A DNA stretch of 64,000 nt, from contig NZ_VHIZ01000008.1 in NCBI RefSeq assembly GCF_006494375.1, positions 56,114-120,113 on the forward strand, given 5' to 3'. The translations under genes and the position numbers were made by a program. Below are positions 48,349 through 57,577 of the stretch, one piece after another. The DNA is from Pantoea anthophila. Lineage in GTDB: Bacteria > Pseudomonadota > Gammaproteobacteria > Enterobacterales > Enterobacteriaceae. Position 1 is the stretch's first letter, and every line of letters starts with the position of its first letter. Below the pieces are notes generated by a model. The model was not told where the DNA came from. It made no database searches and worked only from the letters and a program-made list of their open reading frames with translations.

Positions 48349-48364
48349 TGTGATGTAAATCACA
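48349..48364. promoter_or_regulatory. CRP site upstream of psiE
   Basis: TGTGATGTAAATCACA fits TGTGA-N6-TCACA at all ten conserved positions. psiE of E. coli is known to respond to cAMP-CRP as well as PhoB. Confidence 0.85.
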
Positions 48365-48372
48365 ATAACTCC

Positions 48373-49080
48373 TCAGGCTTCGACATCCACACAGAGTGCA
48401 TCATAGCGCCAGTATTCACAGTCGCAGTCGATCACCGCTTTTTGCTGATTGCGGTTGATGCGGGTGATCAGCAGGCCGGGGCTGCCGGTCGCCACATTTA
48501 GCGCAGGTGCGGCAACGTCCGGCAGCGGGCCGGGCAGAATGGTAAAGCGCGCGCCACCGTAACGAATACCGTAGCGCTGGTCATAGAGGTCGGTCAGGGA
48601 GCGCGTCAGATCTTCCTCCAGCAGGCCAGGGAAAAAGTGCGGATTCAGGTAGTGTTCCACATAGAGTACCGCGCGCCCATCAATGCGCCGCAGACGGCGG
48701 ATGCAGTAGACCACCGAGCCAGGGGCCAGACCCAGTGCTGTCGCCACGGCGTCCTGCGCGGCTACCTCGCCAGCCGCAATAACCTCCGTCGTCGCCCGCC
48801 GCCCCTGCTCCGTCGCCATCGCATGAAAGTGGCTGTGGTGCAGCGGGTTGTAGACCAGCCGCGGCGGCGCGATAAACCAGCCCCGACGCAGCTCACGGTA
48901 GATCATCCCCTGCGCTTCCAGCTTGCCCAGCGCTTCACGCAGCGTGATCCGCGTGGTGCTGAAAGCCTCGCTTAAGGCGCGTTCCGCCGGCAACCGCCCG
49001 CTCTGAAACTCGCCATCCCGGATACGGCTCAGCAGTGCACTGGCGATCGCCTCCGCCGTTTTGAGTGCGATTGACTCCAC
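48373..49080 (-). CDS. GntR/HutC-family regulator (UTRA domain), PhnR/PhnF-like
   Basis: 235 aa. N-terminal winged helix (SGRLPAERALSEAFSTTRITLREALGKLEAQGMIYR) and C-terminal UTRA ligand domain (VVYCIRRLRRIDGRAVLYVEHYLNP). GTG start with GAGG upstream. Divergent from the uptake operon, with a palindromic site resembling the PhnF operator in the interval, so it is most likely the local repressor released by the imported compound or a breakdown product. It could also be a PhnR-type regulator of 2-aminoethylphosphonate genes, but phnW and phnX are not present. Confidence 0.85.
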   Translation of the reverse strand: MESIALKTAEAIASALLSRIRDGEFQSGRLPAERALSEAFSTTRITLREALGKLEAQGMIYRELRRGWFIAPPRLVYNPLHHSHFHAMATEQGRRATTEVIAAGEVAAQDAVATALGLAPGSVVYCIRRLRRIDGRAVLYVEHYLNPHFFPGLLEEDLTRSLTDLYDQRYGIRYGGARFTILPGPLPDVAAPALNVATGSPGLLITRINRNQQKAVIDCDCEYWRYDALCVDVEA

Positions 49081-49191
49081 AACAGTAGCCTCATTCTGGT
49101 GCGACTCCGCACTATAACTGTTCAGGTTAACGCGCCTGTGACGGGCGGATGACCCGGGTCTGCTGCCTTTCTTCCCCCGTATCGCGCGGTT

Positions 49192-49225
49192 CTGTCATAA
49201 ATCGTTCATATACAGGGGCTACATT
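49192..49225 (+). promoter_or_regulatory. Pho box and -10 of the organophosphorus uptake operon
   Basis: CTGTCATAAATCGTTCAT (49192-49209) matches the PhoB box consensus at 16 of 18 positions. TACATT (49220-49225) follows after 10 bases, where PhoB-dependent promoters have their -10. The substrate-binding protein gene starts 62 bp further on. Confidence 0.8.
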
Positions 49226-49239
49226 GGCTCGGTTCTTGC

Positions 49240-49251
49240 TGGACTAGACCA
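49240..49251. promoter_or_regulatory. GntR-type operator
   Basis: TGGACTAGACCA matches the mycobacterial PhnF operator TGGTATAGACCA at 10 of 12 positions and has the half-sites expected for HutC-type GntR proteins. It lies just downstream of the predicted transcription start, a position suited to repression. Confidence 0.6.
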
Positions 49252-49286
49252 GTCAGGCCCCTCAACTTACACCCGGAGCAACTGAG

Positions 49287-50348
49287 ATGAAAGCGTTTAT
49301 CGCCTCTGTAGTAGCCAGTGCTGTAGTGCTCACCCTGCCCGTCGCGCAGGCCGCCGATAACGACCTCGCCGCGCTGGAAAAAGCGGCGCGCAGTGAAGGC
49401 CAGGTCAACAGCGTCGGGATGCCGGACAGCTGGGCCAACTGGAAGGAGACCTGGAGCGATCTCAATAGCAAATATGGCCTTAAGCACAGCGACACCGATA
49501 TGTCATCGGCGCAGGAGCTGGCGAAATTTGATGCGGAGAAAGATAACGCCAGCGCTGACATCGGCGACGTCGGCGCGGCCTTTGGCCCCATCGCCGTGGC
49601 GAAAGGGCTGACGCAGCCATATAAACCGACCCACTGGGATCAGATCCCGGCCTGGGCCAAAGATAAAGAGGGTCACTGGGCGCTGGCCTATACCGGCACC
49701 ATCGCTTTCCTGATCGACAAGCAGCAGGTTAAGGATATCCCCCACAGCTGGGCCGATCTGAAAAAAGGTAAGTATGTGGTTACTATCGGTGATGTCGGCG
49801 TGGCAGCTCAGGCAGCCAACGGTGTGCTGGCGGCAAACTATGCATTAGGCGGCGACGAGAAGAACCTGAAACCGGCGCTGGCTTTCTTTGCTGACCTGGC
49901 AAAACAGGGGCGTCTTGGCGTGACCGATCCGGTGATCGCCAACATCGAAAAAGGGGAAGTGCAGATGGCGGTGGTGTGGGACTTTAACGCCCTTAACTAC
50001 CGTGACCAGATTGATAAAAGCCGCTACGAAGTGGTGATCCCTTCTGACGGTTCTGTGACTTCCGGTTACACCACCCTCATCAATAAATATGCGAAACATC
50101 CTGCCGCGGCAAAACTGACGCGCGAATATATCTTCTCAGACCAGGGTCAGATTAACCTGGCGAAGGGCTATGCCCGTCCGATTCGTGCCGAGCATCTGAC
50201 GCTGCCTGCGGATGTTCAGGCTCGCCTGCTGCCGCAGTCAGAGTACAAAAATGCCCGCCCGGTTAAAGATCAGGCCGCCTGGGATAAATCGTCAAAAATG
50301 CTGCCGCGCCTGTGGCAGGAAAACGTCATCATCAACATGCAGCAGTAA
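49287..50348 (+). CDS. ABC transporter periplasmic binding protein, PhnS/iron-type (cluster 2 SBP)
   Basis: 353 aa. Signal peptide to QAADN (about 23 residues), then a type II periplasmic binding protein: EGQVNSVGMPDSWANW, IGDVGAAFGPIAVAKG, WALAYTGTIAFLID and the hinge region DPVIANIEKGEVQMAVVWDFNALNYRD. It resembles binding proteins for phosphonates, polyamines or organophosphates. The ligand is not readable from sequence. GGAG lies nine bases upstream of the ATG. First gene of a five-gene operon. Confidence 0.88.
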   Translation: MKAFIASVVASAVVLTLPVAQAADNDLAALEKAARSEGQVNSVGMPDSWANWKETWSDLNSKYGLKHSDTDMSSAQELAKFDAEKDNASADIGDVGAAFGPIAVAKGLTQPYKPTHWDQIPAWAKDKEGHWALAYTGTIAFLIDKQQVKDIPHSWADLKKGKYVVTIGDVGVAAQAANGVLAANYALGGDEKNLKPALAFFADLAKQGRLGVTDPVIANIEKGEVQMAVVWDFNALNYRDQIDKSRYEVVIPSDGSVTSGYTTLINKYAKHPAAAKLTREYIFSDQGQINLAKGYARPIRAEHLTLPADVQARLLPQSEYKNARPVKDQAAWDKSSKMLPRLWQENVIINMQQ

Positions 50349-50367
50349 CCTGCGGCGGGGAGAGGAA

Positions 50368-51180
50368 ATGAAGACTATCCTGGTGGTGCTGGATGGGCTG
50401 AGCAATCAGGTCGCACAACATGCAATGGGTTATCTGCATGCCGAATGTTCGCAGGGCAACGGCTTTTACTACCGTCTGACCTGTGAACTGCCCTCGCTGT
50501 CGCGGCCGCTTTATGAGTGCATTCTGACCGGCGTCCCGCCGGTCAGAAGCGGCATTATTCACAATGGCGTCAGCCGGTTAAGTCGCGAGCGTAGCATCTT
50601 TCACTTTGCCCGTGCGGCGGGCCTGACCACCGCGGCGGCGGCCTACCACTGGGTGAGTGAACTTTATAACCGAACCCCGTTTGTTCCGGCGCGCGATCGT
50701 CATACGGACGCACCGGAACTGCCGATTCAGTATGGTCATTTTTACTCTGACGACAGCTATCCCGATTCGCATCTGTTTGAAGACGCAGAGAGCCTGCGGC
50801 TGCGTCACGATCCCGACTTTCTGCTGATCCACCCGATGAACATCGACGACGCCGGTCATAAATCGGGCCTCTCCTCACCGCAGTACCGCAACCGGGCGCG
50901 CATCGCCGACGGCCTGCTGTCGCAGTGGATGCCGCTGTGGCTGGCCGAGGGCTATCAGGTGATGGTGACCGCCGATCACGGTATGAATGACGATCGCTCC
51001 CATGGCGGCATTCTGCCTGAGGAGACTACGGTGCCGCTGTTTGTCTTTGGCCGGGCCTTCTCGCTGCAGCCTGACCTGGCACCGCAGCAGACCGATCTGT
51101 GCGGCACCCTGTGCGAACTGCTTGAGGTACCGCATGACAAACCGGTCTGCCGCGGACTGCTGGCGGAGCCACCGAGATGA
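50368..51180 (+). CDS. Alkaline-phosphatase-superfamily phosphodiesterase/phosphonohydrolase
   Basis: 270 aa with no signal peptide, so cytoplasmic. Metal and catalytic residues of the nucleotide pyrophosphatase/phosphodiesterase type are visible: Asp9 (LVVLDG), a Ser nucleophile candidate in LPSLSRP (43 or 45), DDAGHKSG (Asp160, Asp161, His164), ADHGMND (Asp203, His204) and SHGG (His212). It is much shorter than phosphonoacetate hydrolase and lacks insertions. Starting at MKTILVV with GGGGAGAGGA upstream. Encoded inside the transporter operon and overlapping the next gene by ATGA, it should act on the imported compound, releasing phosphate or a phosphomonoester. Confidence 0.85.
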   Translation: MKTILVVLDGLSNQVAQHAMGYLHAECSQGNGFYYRLTCELPSLSRPLYECILTGVPPVRSGIIHNGVSRLSRERSIFHFARAAGLTTAAAAYHWVSELYNRTPFVPARDRHTDAPELPIQYGHFYSDDSYPDSHLFEDAESLRLRHDPDFLLIHPMNIDDAGHKSGLSSPQYRNRARIADGLLSQWMPLWLAEGYQVMVTADHGMNDDRSHGGILPEETTVPLFVFGRAFSLQPDLAPQQTDLCGTLCELLEVPHDKPVCRGLLAEPPR

Positions 51181-52022
51181 GGAGAAAAGGCTTTGCCCTG
51201 CTGCTGCTGCTGCCGTTTGCCCTGTTCTGGGTCGCCTTTCAGCTGGCACCGCTGCTGTGGATCGCCATCAACAGCTTCTGGAGTGAGATGAACAGCCAGT
51301 GGGGCTGGGATAATTATCACGACATCCTGACCTCGCCCTTTTATCAGCAGGCGTTTCGTTTTTCGCTCGATATTTCGCTCTGGTCAAGCGTCTATGGATT
51401 AGTGATTGCGCTGGTTACCGGCTACTCCCTGCACCAGCTCGGCGGCGGGCGGCTGCAGCGTTTCCTGCTCTCCTTTACCAACATGACCAGCAATTTTGCC
51501 GGTGTACCGCTCGCCTTCGCCTTTGTGATCCTGCTGGGGCTGAACGGCTGTCTGACGCTGCTGCTGCGTCACTACGGGCTGATTGAGAGCTTCCGGCTCT
51601 TTTCGCGCAACGGCATGGTGCTGGTCTACACCTGGTTCCAGATCCCGCTGGGCGTGCTGCTGCTCTACCCGGCGTTCGACGGGCTGAAGAAAGAGTGGCA
51701 GGAGTCAGCGGCTCTGCTGGGGGCCAGCCGCTGGCACTATGGGTGGCACATCGCCCTGCCGATTCTGTTTCCGGCGCTGCTTGGCACCTTTGTTATGCTG
51801 CTGGCGAACGCGCTGGGGGCTTACGCCACCATTTATGCCCTGACTACCGGAAACTTTAACGTGGTGCCGGTGCGCATCGCCGCGCTGGTTTCCGGGGATA
51901 TCTCGCTGGACCCCAACACCGGCAGCGCGCTGGCGATGCTGCTGGTAGCGATTATGGCGCTGATCACCCTGGTGCAGCAGTATCTGGTGCGCCGCAGCTA
52001 TCTCAACGCGAAACAGCCCTGA
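51177..52022 (+). CDS. ABC transporter permease 1 (PhnU-like)
   Basis: 281 aa with about six membrane helices and the EAA-loop-like segment QESAALLGASRWHYGWHIALPILFP near the C-terminal third, where the ATPase docks. BPD_transp_1 family. The ATG overlaps the hydrolase stop (ATGA). Confidence 0.88.
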   Translation: MRRKGFALLLLLPFALFWVAFQLAPLLWIAINSFWSEMNSQWGWDNYHDILTSPFYQQAFRFSLDISLWSSVYGLVIALVTGYSLHQLGGGRLQRFLLSFTNMTSNFAGVPLAFAFVILLGLNGCLTLLLRHYGLIESFRLFSRNGMVLVYTWFQIPLGVLLLYPAFDGLKKEWQESAALLGASRWHYGWHIALPILFPALLGTFVMLLANALGAYATIYALTTGNFNVVPVRIAALVSGDISLDPNTGSALAMLLVAIMALITLVQQYLVRRSYLNAKQP

Positions 52023-52032
52023 AGGAGCCGTC

Positions 52033-52818
52033 ATGTCACCTGCTGAGCGCCTGTATCACCGGATAATGGTTGGGTTACTTTTTCTCCTGCTGGCCCTGCC
52101 GCTGGCGGCCACGCTGCTCTATGCGATCGCCTCTGACTGGAGTAATACCATTCTGCCGCAGGGCTATAGCCTGAAGTGGTTCATCCAGCTCTGGAGTGAC
52201 CCGCGTTTTCTGACGGCGCTGGGCCATTCCCTGCTGATTTGCTTTGGTGCGCTGCTCTTTTCGCTGCTGCTGGTGCTGCCTGCCATGTTTGTAATCGCTT
52301 ACTACTATCCACGGCTGGATGCGGTGATGAACATTCTGATCCTGATGCCCTTCGCCGTGCCGCCGGTGGTCTCGTCAGTGGGTTTGCTGCAGCTCTACTC
52401 TTCCTCCCCGCTGATGCTGACCGGCACACCCTGGATACTGATTGGCTGTTATTTCACCATCGCGCTGCCCTTTATCTATCGGGCGCTGGCGAACAATATG
52501 CAGGCCATCAACCTGAAAGAGCTGATCGACGCCGCGCAGCTGCTGGGTGCCAGCACCTGGCAGGCGGCACTCTGGGTGGTGCTGCCCAACCTGCGCAAAG
52601 GGATGCTGATTGCGGTCCTGCTCTCCTTCTCTTTTCTGATTGGCGAATTTGTCTTTGCTAACCTGCTGGTCGGCAACCGCTATGAAACCCTGCAGGTCTA
52701 TCTCTACAACATGCGCAACGGCAGCGGTCACTTCACCAGCGCGCTGGTGATCTCCTATTTCTTTGTGGTGCTGCTGGTTACCTGGCTGGCTAACGCCCTG
52801 AATCCCGAACGAGGCTGA
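52033..52818 (+). CDS. ABC transporter permease 2 (PhnV-like)
   Basis: 261 aa, six membrane helices, and the EAA-type segment ELIDAAQLLGASTWQAALWVVLP. It forms the membrane channel with permease 1. AAGGAG precedes the ATG, 10 bp after the previous stop, and the ATPase gene begins 2 bp after its own stop. Confidence 0.88.
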   Translation: MSPAERLYHRIMVGLLFLLLALPLAATLLYAIASDWSNTILPQGYSLKWFIQLWSDPRFLTALGHSLLICFGALLFSLLLVLPAMFVIAYYYPRLDAVMNILILMPFAVPPVVSSVGLLQLYSSSPLMLTGTPWILIGCYFTIALPFIYRALANNMQAINLKELIDAAQLLGASTWQAALWVVLPNLRKGMLIAVLLSFSFLIGEFVFANLLVGNRYETLQVYLYNMRNGSGHFTSALVISYFFVVLLVTWLANALNPERG

Positions 52819-52820
52819 GT

Positions 52821-53813
52821 ATGAGTTATCTTGAGGTCAGATCGCTGAATAAACGCTATGGGCCCACCCCCATTTTCGAGGAGATCGATTTCAGCGCGGC
52901 AGAAGGTGAGTTTGTTACCCTGCTCGGCCCCAGCGGCTGCGGTAAATCGACGCTGCTGCGCTGCCTGGCCGGTTTAACCGGCGTCGACAGCGGCGAAATC
53001 CGACTGGCCGGTCACGATATTGTGCCGCTGGCGCCGCAGAAGCGCGCCATCGGTATGGTGTTCCAGAGCTACGCACTCTTTCCCAACATGACGGTAGAGA
53101 AAAACGTCGCGTTTGGCCTGACGATGCAGAAGCTGCCCGACGCAGAGATCCGCCAGCGGGTGCCGGAGGTGCTGGAGCTGGTGGAGCTCAGCGACTATGC
53201 GCGCCGTTATCCGCATCAGCTGTCGGGCGGACAGTGTCAGCGCGTGGCTCTGGCGCGCTCGCTGGTGACGCGTCCGCGTCTGCTGCTGCTGGATGAGCCA
53301 CTGTCGGCGCTGGATGCGCGAATCCGTCGCCATCTGCGCGATCAAATCCGCCGCATCCAGCGCGAGCTGAACCTCACGACCCTTTTCGTCACCCACGATC
53401 AGGAGGAGGCGCTGACGCTCTCCGATCGTATTGTGCTGATGAACCGGGGTAAAATCGTGCAGAACGGCGATGCCGAAGCGCTCTACACCCAGCCGGCTGA
53501 CCTCTTCGCCGCCGGGTTTATCGGTAACTACAACCTGCTCAGCGCTGAGCAGGCGACGCGGCTGACCGGCCAGCCTTTTCACAGCCAGGTGGCGATTCGT
53601 CCGGAATCGATGCAGTTCATGGCGCAGGGCCAGGGCATTCCTGCGGTCATCCTCAGCCACAGCCTGCTGGGCAATGTCATCCGCTACCGTATCCGGGCGC
53701 AGGATGTGGAACTTTCGGTGGATGTGCTTAACCGATCGGCGGCGGATTTGCATCCCGCTGGCAGTCAGATTGGTCTACAATTAGCGATGTCGACTTTGCG
53801 CCAGGTGGCTTAA
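52821..53813 (+). CDS. ABC transporter ATP-binding protein (PhnT/PotA-like)
   Basis: 330 aa. Walker A GPSGCGKST (around 36-44), Q-loop FQSYALF, signature LSGGQCQRVALARSL (around 134-148), Walker B LLLLDEPLSALD, H-loop FVTHDQEEAL. A C-terminal TOBE-like domain (PESMQFMAQG, LGNVIRYRIRAQDVELSVDV) follows, as in importers with a regulatory ligand domain. Last gene of the operon. Supports classification as an importer. Confidence 0.92.
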   Translation: MSYLEVRSLNKRYGPTPIFEEIDFSAAEGEFVTLLGPSGCGKSTLLRCLAGLTGVDSGEIRLAGHDIVPLAPQKRAIGMVFQSYALFPNMTVEKNVAFGLTMQKLPDAEIRQRVPEVLELVELSDYARRYPHQLSGGQCQRVALARSLVTRPRLLLLDEPLSALDARIRRHLRDQIRRIQRELNLTTLFVTHDQEEALTLSDRIVLMNRGKIVQNGDAEALYTQPADLFAAGFIGNYNLLSAEQATRLTGQPFHSQVAIRPESMQFMAQGQGIPAVILSHSLLGNVIRYRIRAQDVELSVDVLNRSAADLHPAGSQIGLQLAMSTLRQVA

Positions 53814-53827
53814 AACACAGGAAAAAA

Positions 53828-53901
53828 TCAGGCAAAGCACGGCAATCCCTTTTCACAGATTGCTCTCTCCGTCAGGCTGGCAGTCTGTGCTTTAAGCCTG
53901 A
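53828..53901 (+). other. Leader hairpin upstream of yjbB
   Basis: TCAGGC-AAAGCAC (53828-53840) is complementary to GTGCTTT-AA-GCCTGA (53887-53901) apart from an AA bulge. Inside it, GCAATC (53842-53847) pairs with GATTGC (53858-53863). The structure ends about 20 bp before the GTG start and GGAGG of yjbB. It might be a leader control element or a weak terminator for the ABC operon. No T tract follows. Confidence 0.5.
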
Positions 53902-53921
53902 CTCTGGAGGAGCAACCCCCC

Positions 53922-55547
53922 GTGTTAACTCTGCTTAATTTACTCTCCGCCGTGGCCCTGCTGGTCTGGGGCACGCATATCGTCCGCACCGGCATCATGC
54001 GGGTTTACGGCGCCGATCTGCGCCGCGTCCTCAGCCGCAGCATAGAAAAGAAACCGATGGCCTTTCTGGCAGGCATTGGTGTGACCACGCTGGTGCAGAG
54101 CAGCAATGCCACCACCCTGCTGGTCACCTCCTTTGTGGCGCAGAATCTGGTCAGCCTGACCCCCGCGCTGGTGGTGATCCTGGGGGCGGATGTCGGCACC
54201 GCGATCATGGCGCGTATCCTGACGTTTGATCTCTCCTGGCTCTCGCCGCTGTTTATCTTTTTTGGCGTGGTCTTCTTTCTCAGCCGTAAGCAGACCCGAG
54301 CCGGACAGCTAGGCCGGGCCAGTATCGGACTGGGTCTGATCCTGCTGGCACTGCAGCTGATTGTTGAAGCCGCCCGCCCGATTACCCAGGCCGCCGGGGT
54401 CCAGGTGCTCTTCTCCAGCCTGACCGGCGATGTGATGCTCGATGCCCTGCTGGGCGCGGTCTTCGCCATTATCAGTTACTCCAGCCTGGCTGCGGTGCTG
54501 ATCACCGCCACGCTGACCGCCACCGGGGTGATCTCTTTCAAGGTGGCGCTCTGTCTGGTGATTGGTGCCAACCTGGGCAGCGGCCTGCTGGCCCTGATCA
54601 ACGCCAGCGGCTCCAATGCGGCGGGCAAGCGCGTGGCGCTCGGCAGCCTGCTGTTTAAGCTGATCGGCTGCGTGGTGATCCTGCCCTTTGTCGATATCGT
54701 GGCGACATGGCTGGATAAGCTGCCGGTGAACGATGAAGAGCTGGTGATCTTCTTCCACGTCTTCTACAACCTGGTTCGCTGCGTGGCGATGGTGCCCTTT
54801 GCTGACCTGATGGCGCGCCTCTGCCGTCGTCTCATCGCCGACGATGTGGACACCGCTCTGCAGCTGAAACCGAAGCATCTTGACCGCAGCGCGCTGGATA
54901 CCCCGGCGCTCGCCCTGGTGAATGCCGCCCGCGAGGCGCTGCGCATGGGCGACGTGCTGGAGCAGATGCTGGAGGCGTTTAATAAGGTGATGCATGGGGA
55001 ATCGCGCGAGGAGCGCACGGTGCGGCGGCTGGATGATGATGTCGATGTGCTCTACACCGCCATCAAACTCTATCTGGCGCGGATGCCGAAAGAGGATCTG
55101 CCGGAAGAGGATTCGCGACGCTGGGGGGAAATCATTGAGATGTCGCTCAATCTGGAGCAGGCCGGCGACATCATTGAACGGATGAGCGGTGATGTAGCGG
55201 ATAAGTCGCTGGCGGCGGGCCGCGCCTTCTCAGCCGAGGGACTGAAAGAGCTGGAAGGCCTGCAGGAGCTGCTGATTAGCAACCTCAGAATGAGTCTGTC
55301 GGTGTTTCTGTCGCACGATGTCACCAGTGCCAAACGGCTGCGCCGAGCGAAACATCGTTTCCGTCTGATGATTCGCCGCTACTCGCACGCGCACGTTGAC
55401 CGCCTGCATCAGCAGAACGTGCAGAGTATTGAGACCAGTTCGCTGCACCTCGGTTTGCTCGGTGACATGAAGCGTCTCAACTCACTGTTCTGCAGCGTCG
55501 CCTATACCGTGCTGGAGCAGCCCGACGATGAGCGTGATTATGAATAA
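53922..55547 (+). CDS. yjbB: Na/Pi cotransporter family protein YjbB (with PhoU domain)
   Basis: 541 aa. N-terminal two-repeat Na/Pi cotransporter domain with QSSNATTLLVTSF and the second repeat IGANLGSGLLALINASGSN (around 220). C-terminal PhoU-like helices from about residue 340. E. coli YjbB exports phosphate and lowers toxic polyphosphate-linked phosphate pools. GTG start MLTLLNLLSAVALLVWG in register with E. coli, GGAGG upstream. Here it follows the phosphate-starvation ABC operon with 108 bp between. Confidence 0.94.
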   Translation: MLTLLNLLSAVALLVWGTHIVRTGIMRVYGADLRRVLSRSIEKKPMAFLAGIGVTTLVQSSNATTLLVTSFVAQNLVSLTPALVVILGADVGTAIMARILTFDLSWLSPLFIFFGVVFFLSRKQTRAGQLGRASIGLGLILLALQLIVEAARPITQAAGVQVLFSSLTGDVMLDALLGAVFAIISYSSLAAVLITATLTATGVISFKVALCLVIGANLGSGLLALINASGSNAAGKRVALGSLLFKLIGCVVILPFVDIVATWLDKLPVNDEELVIFFHVFYNLVRCVAMVPFADLMARLCRRLIADDVDTALQLKPKHLDRSALDTPALALVNAAREALRMGDVLEQMLEAFNKVMHGESREERTVRRLDDDVDVLYTAIKLYLARMPKEDLPEEDSRRWGEIIEMSLNLEQAGDIIERMSGDVADKSLAAGRAFSAEGLKELEGLQELLISNLRMSLSVFLSHDVTSAKRLRRAKHRFRLMIRRYSHAHVDRLHQQNVQSIETSSLHLGLLGDMKRLNSLFCSVAYTVLEQPDDERDYE

Positions 55548-55576
55548 GCGCGCAGAGGAGGGAAACCTCTGCGCGC
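55548..55576. terminator. Hairpin between convergent yjbB and panS-like genes
   Basis: A perfect 11-base stem GCGCGCAGAGG / CCTCTGCGCGC with loop AGGGAAA fills the gap between two convergent stops. Confidence 0.65.
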
Positions 55577-55584
55577 CATCGGTG

Positions 55585-56502
55585 TTACGGCTTCTTGATC
55601 GGCTTTCCGGACCAGTAGCCCGCCAGCAGTGAACCTGACAGGTTGTGCCACACCGAGAACAGCGCGCCCGGCAGGGCCGCCAGCGGCGAGAAGTAGAGCT
55701 TGCCCAGCGTCGCCGCCAGACCGGAGTTCTGCATCCCGACCTCCAGCGCCAGCGTGCGGCAGGTTGACTCATCAAAGCCAAACAGCTTGCCTCCCCAGTA
55801 ACCGCCCAGCAGGCCAATGGCGTTATGCAGGATCACAGCGGCGATCACCATCAGGCCCACCGATCCGATAAAGCTCTGACTGCCCGCCACAACTGCGCTG
55901 ATGATCAGCAGAATACAGATCATTGAAAACGCAGGCAGCCAGGGCTCGACCCGGCGAACCACGCTGTTCATGCTGTGATGAATGATCAGCCCGAGGCTGA
56001 TCGGGATCACCACGATTTTCACGATGCTCAGCAGCATCCCCACCACATCCACCTGAATATGGGTGTCCACATAAAAGCGGGTCAGCAGCGGCGTGGCGAA
56101 TACGCCCACCAGCGCCGAGACGGAGGAGATCGTGACCGACAGCGCCACATCCCCCTTCGCCAGATAGATCATCACGTTGCTGGCGGTGCCGCTGGCGACG
56201 CTGCCGACCAGAATCATCCCCGCAGCGAGATCGGGCGGCATATGGAACAGTTTTGCCAGCGCCCAGGCAGCTAACGGCATCACCAGATAGTGCAGAAAGG
56301 TACCGGCAATTACGGGTGCGGGGCGGGTCAGCACCCGTTTAAAATCGTCAATATTGAGCGTCACGCCCATGCCAAACATGATCAGCATCAGCAGATACGT
56401 GACCCACGGCCCGATGCCAAGAAACGTTCCGGGCGAGTAATACGCGGCGACAGATAACAGCACGGCCCAGAGCGGGAACAGGCGGGTTAAAGTGGCGAGC
56501 AT
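55585..56502 (-). CDS. panS: Bile acid:sodium symporter family transporter, PanS-like
   Basis: 305 aa inner-membrane protein of the BASS family, with about ten helices, [37 protein letters not shown] (sodium site region) and [15 protein letters not shown]. The Salmonella relative PanS moves ketopantoate/pantoate, while other members carry pyruvate or bile acids. AAGGAAG lies eight bases before the ATG. Substrate assignment is by family only. Confidence 0.82.
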   Translation of the reverse strand: MLATLTRLFPLWAVLLSVAAYYSPGTFLGIGPWVTYLLMLIMFGMGVTLNIDDFKRVLTRPAPVIAGTFLHYLVMPLAAWALAKLFHMPPDLAAGMILVGSVASGTASNVMIYLAKGDVALSVTISSVSALVGVFATPLLTRFYVDTHIQVDVVGMLLSIVKIVVIPISLGLIIHHSMNSVVRRVEPWLPAFSMICILLIISAVVAGSQSFIGSVGLMVIAAVILHNAIGLLGGYWGGKLFGFDESTCRTLALEVGMQNSGLAATLGKLYFSPLAALPGALFSVWHNLSGSLLAGYWSGKPIKKP

Positions 56503-56683
56503 GGCCAGACTTCCTTATAAGAGTGTTGTGTTTTATGCAGAGTTGCCCCTGAAGCACGCCATACAGGAACGACTGCTGACGCGGGCGGGATCATAACATT
56601 TCGTTATCACGACGTAAGGCGAACATGCGGCGGGGCGGGAAAATGCGGATCGACTGCTGCCGATCCGCTGCAAATCGACGAAA

Positions 56684-57376
56684 TTACGCTGCTTTATCCT
56701 CTAAACTGCGGTAGATCACACCACCCACCACACCACCGATAACCGGCATCAGCCAGAACATCCACAGTTGTGAGAGTGCCCAGTCCCCCTGGAACAGGGC
56801 TACTGCCGTGCTGCGAGCCGGGTTAACCGAGGTGTTGGTCACCGGAATCGTCACCAGATGAATCAGGGTTAACGCCAGGCCAATCGCAATCGGCGCAAAG
56901 CCTTTCGGCGCGCGTTCGCTGGTCGCCCCCATGATGACGATCAGGAAGATGGCTGTCATCACGACTTCGCTGATCATGCCCGCCTGCAGGCTGAAGCCGC
57001 CCGGCGAATGCGCGCCGTAACCATTCGCCGCGAAGCCGCTGGCGGCGGCACTGAACTCGCCTCTGCCGCTGGCGATCAGCCAGAGCACCGCACCCGCCGC
57101 AATGCCACCCGCCAGCTGCGCGAGGATGTAAGGGATAGCCTGCGCCGCGGGAAAACGTCCGCCTGCCACCAGGCCCAGGGTGACCGCCGGGTTAAAATGA
57201 CCGCCTGAAATGTGTCCGACCGCATAGGCCATGACCAGCACGCTCAACCCGAACGCCAGCGCCACGCCCAGAAAGCCGTTGCCCAGCTGCGGAAACGCGG
57301 CAGACAGCACGGCACTCCCGCAACCGCCCGCCACCAGCACAAAGGTGCCCAGCGCTTCTGCGATTAACCTTTTCAT
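56684..57376 (-). CDS. aqpZ: Aquaporin Z
   Basis: 230 aa water channel with both NPA motifs ([11 protein letters not shown] around residue 63 and [11 protein letters not shown] around 186), six helices and the usual start [13 protein letters not shown]. coli AqpZ has 231 aa. AGGA lies before the ATG, and the open frame continues upstream without family sequence. Confidence 0.96.
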   Translation of the reverse strand: MKRLIAEALGTFVLVAGGCGSAVLSAAFPQLGNGFLGVALAFGLSVLVMAYAVGHISGGHFNPAVTLGLVAGGRFPAAQAIPYILAQLAGGIAAGAVLWLIASGRGEFSAAASGFAANGYGAHSPGGFSLQAGMISEVVMTAIFLIVIMGATSERAPKGFAPIAIGLALTLIHLVTIPVTNTSVNPARSTAVALFQGDWALSQLWMFWLMPVIGGVVGGVIYRSLEDKAA

Positions 57377-57577
57377 GATATTTCCTGTGATTGGGTGAAT
57401 GGATTTTGCGGCGGGATTATAAAACTGCGCAGACGGATAGCAACGCAAGCACATGAAATGGCAGGATAAAAGGGTTGCCATTTGGCAACAGGGAATAATA
57501 ACCCTTTGTAAAGAGGGGATTTATCCGGGATGAGGTAACGCGTGGGAAAACCGGCCAGGGTGACCCGGCCGGACGCT

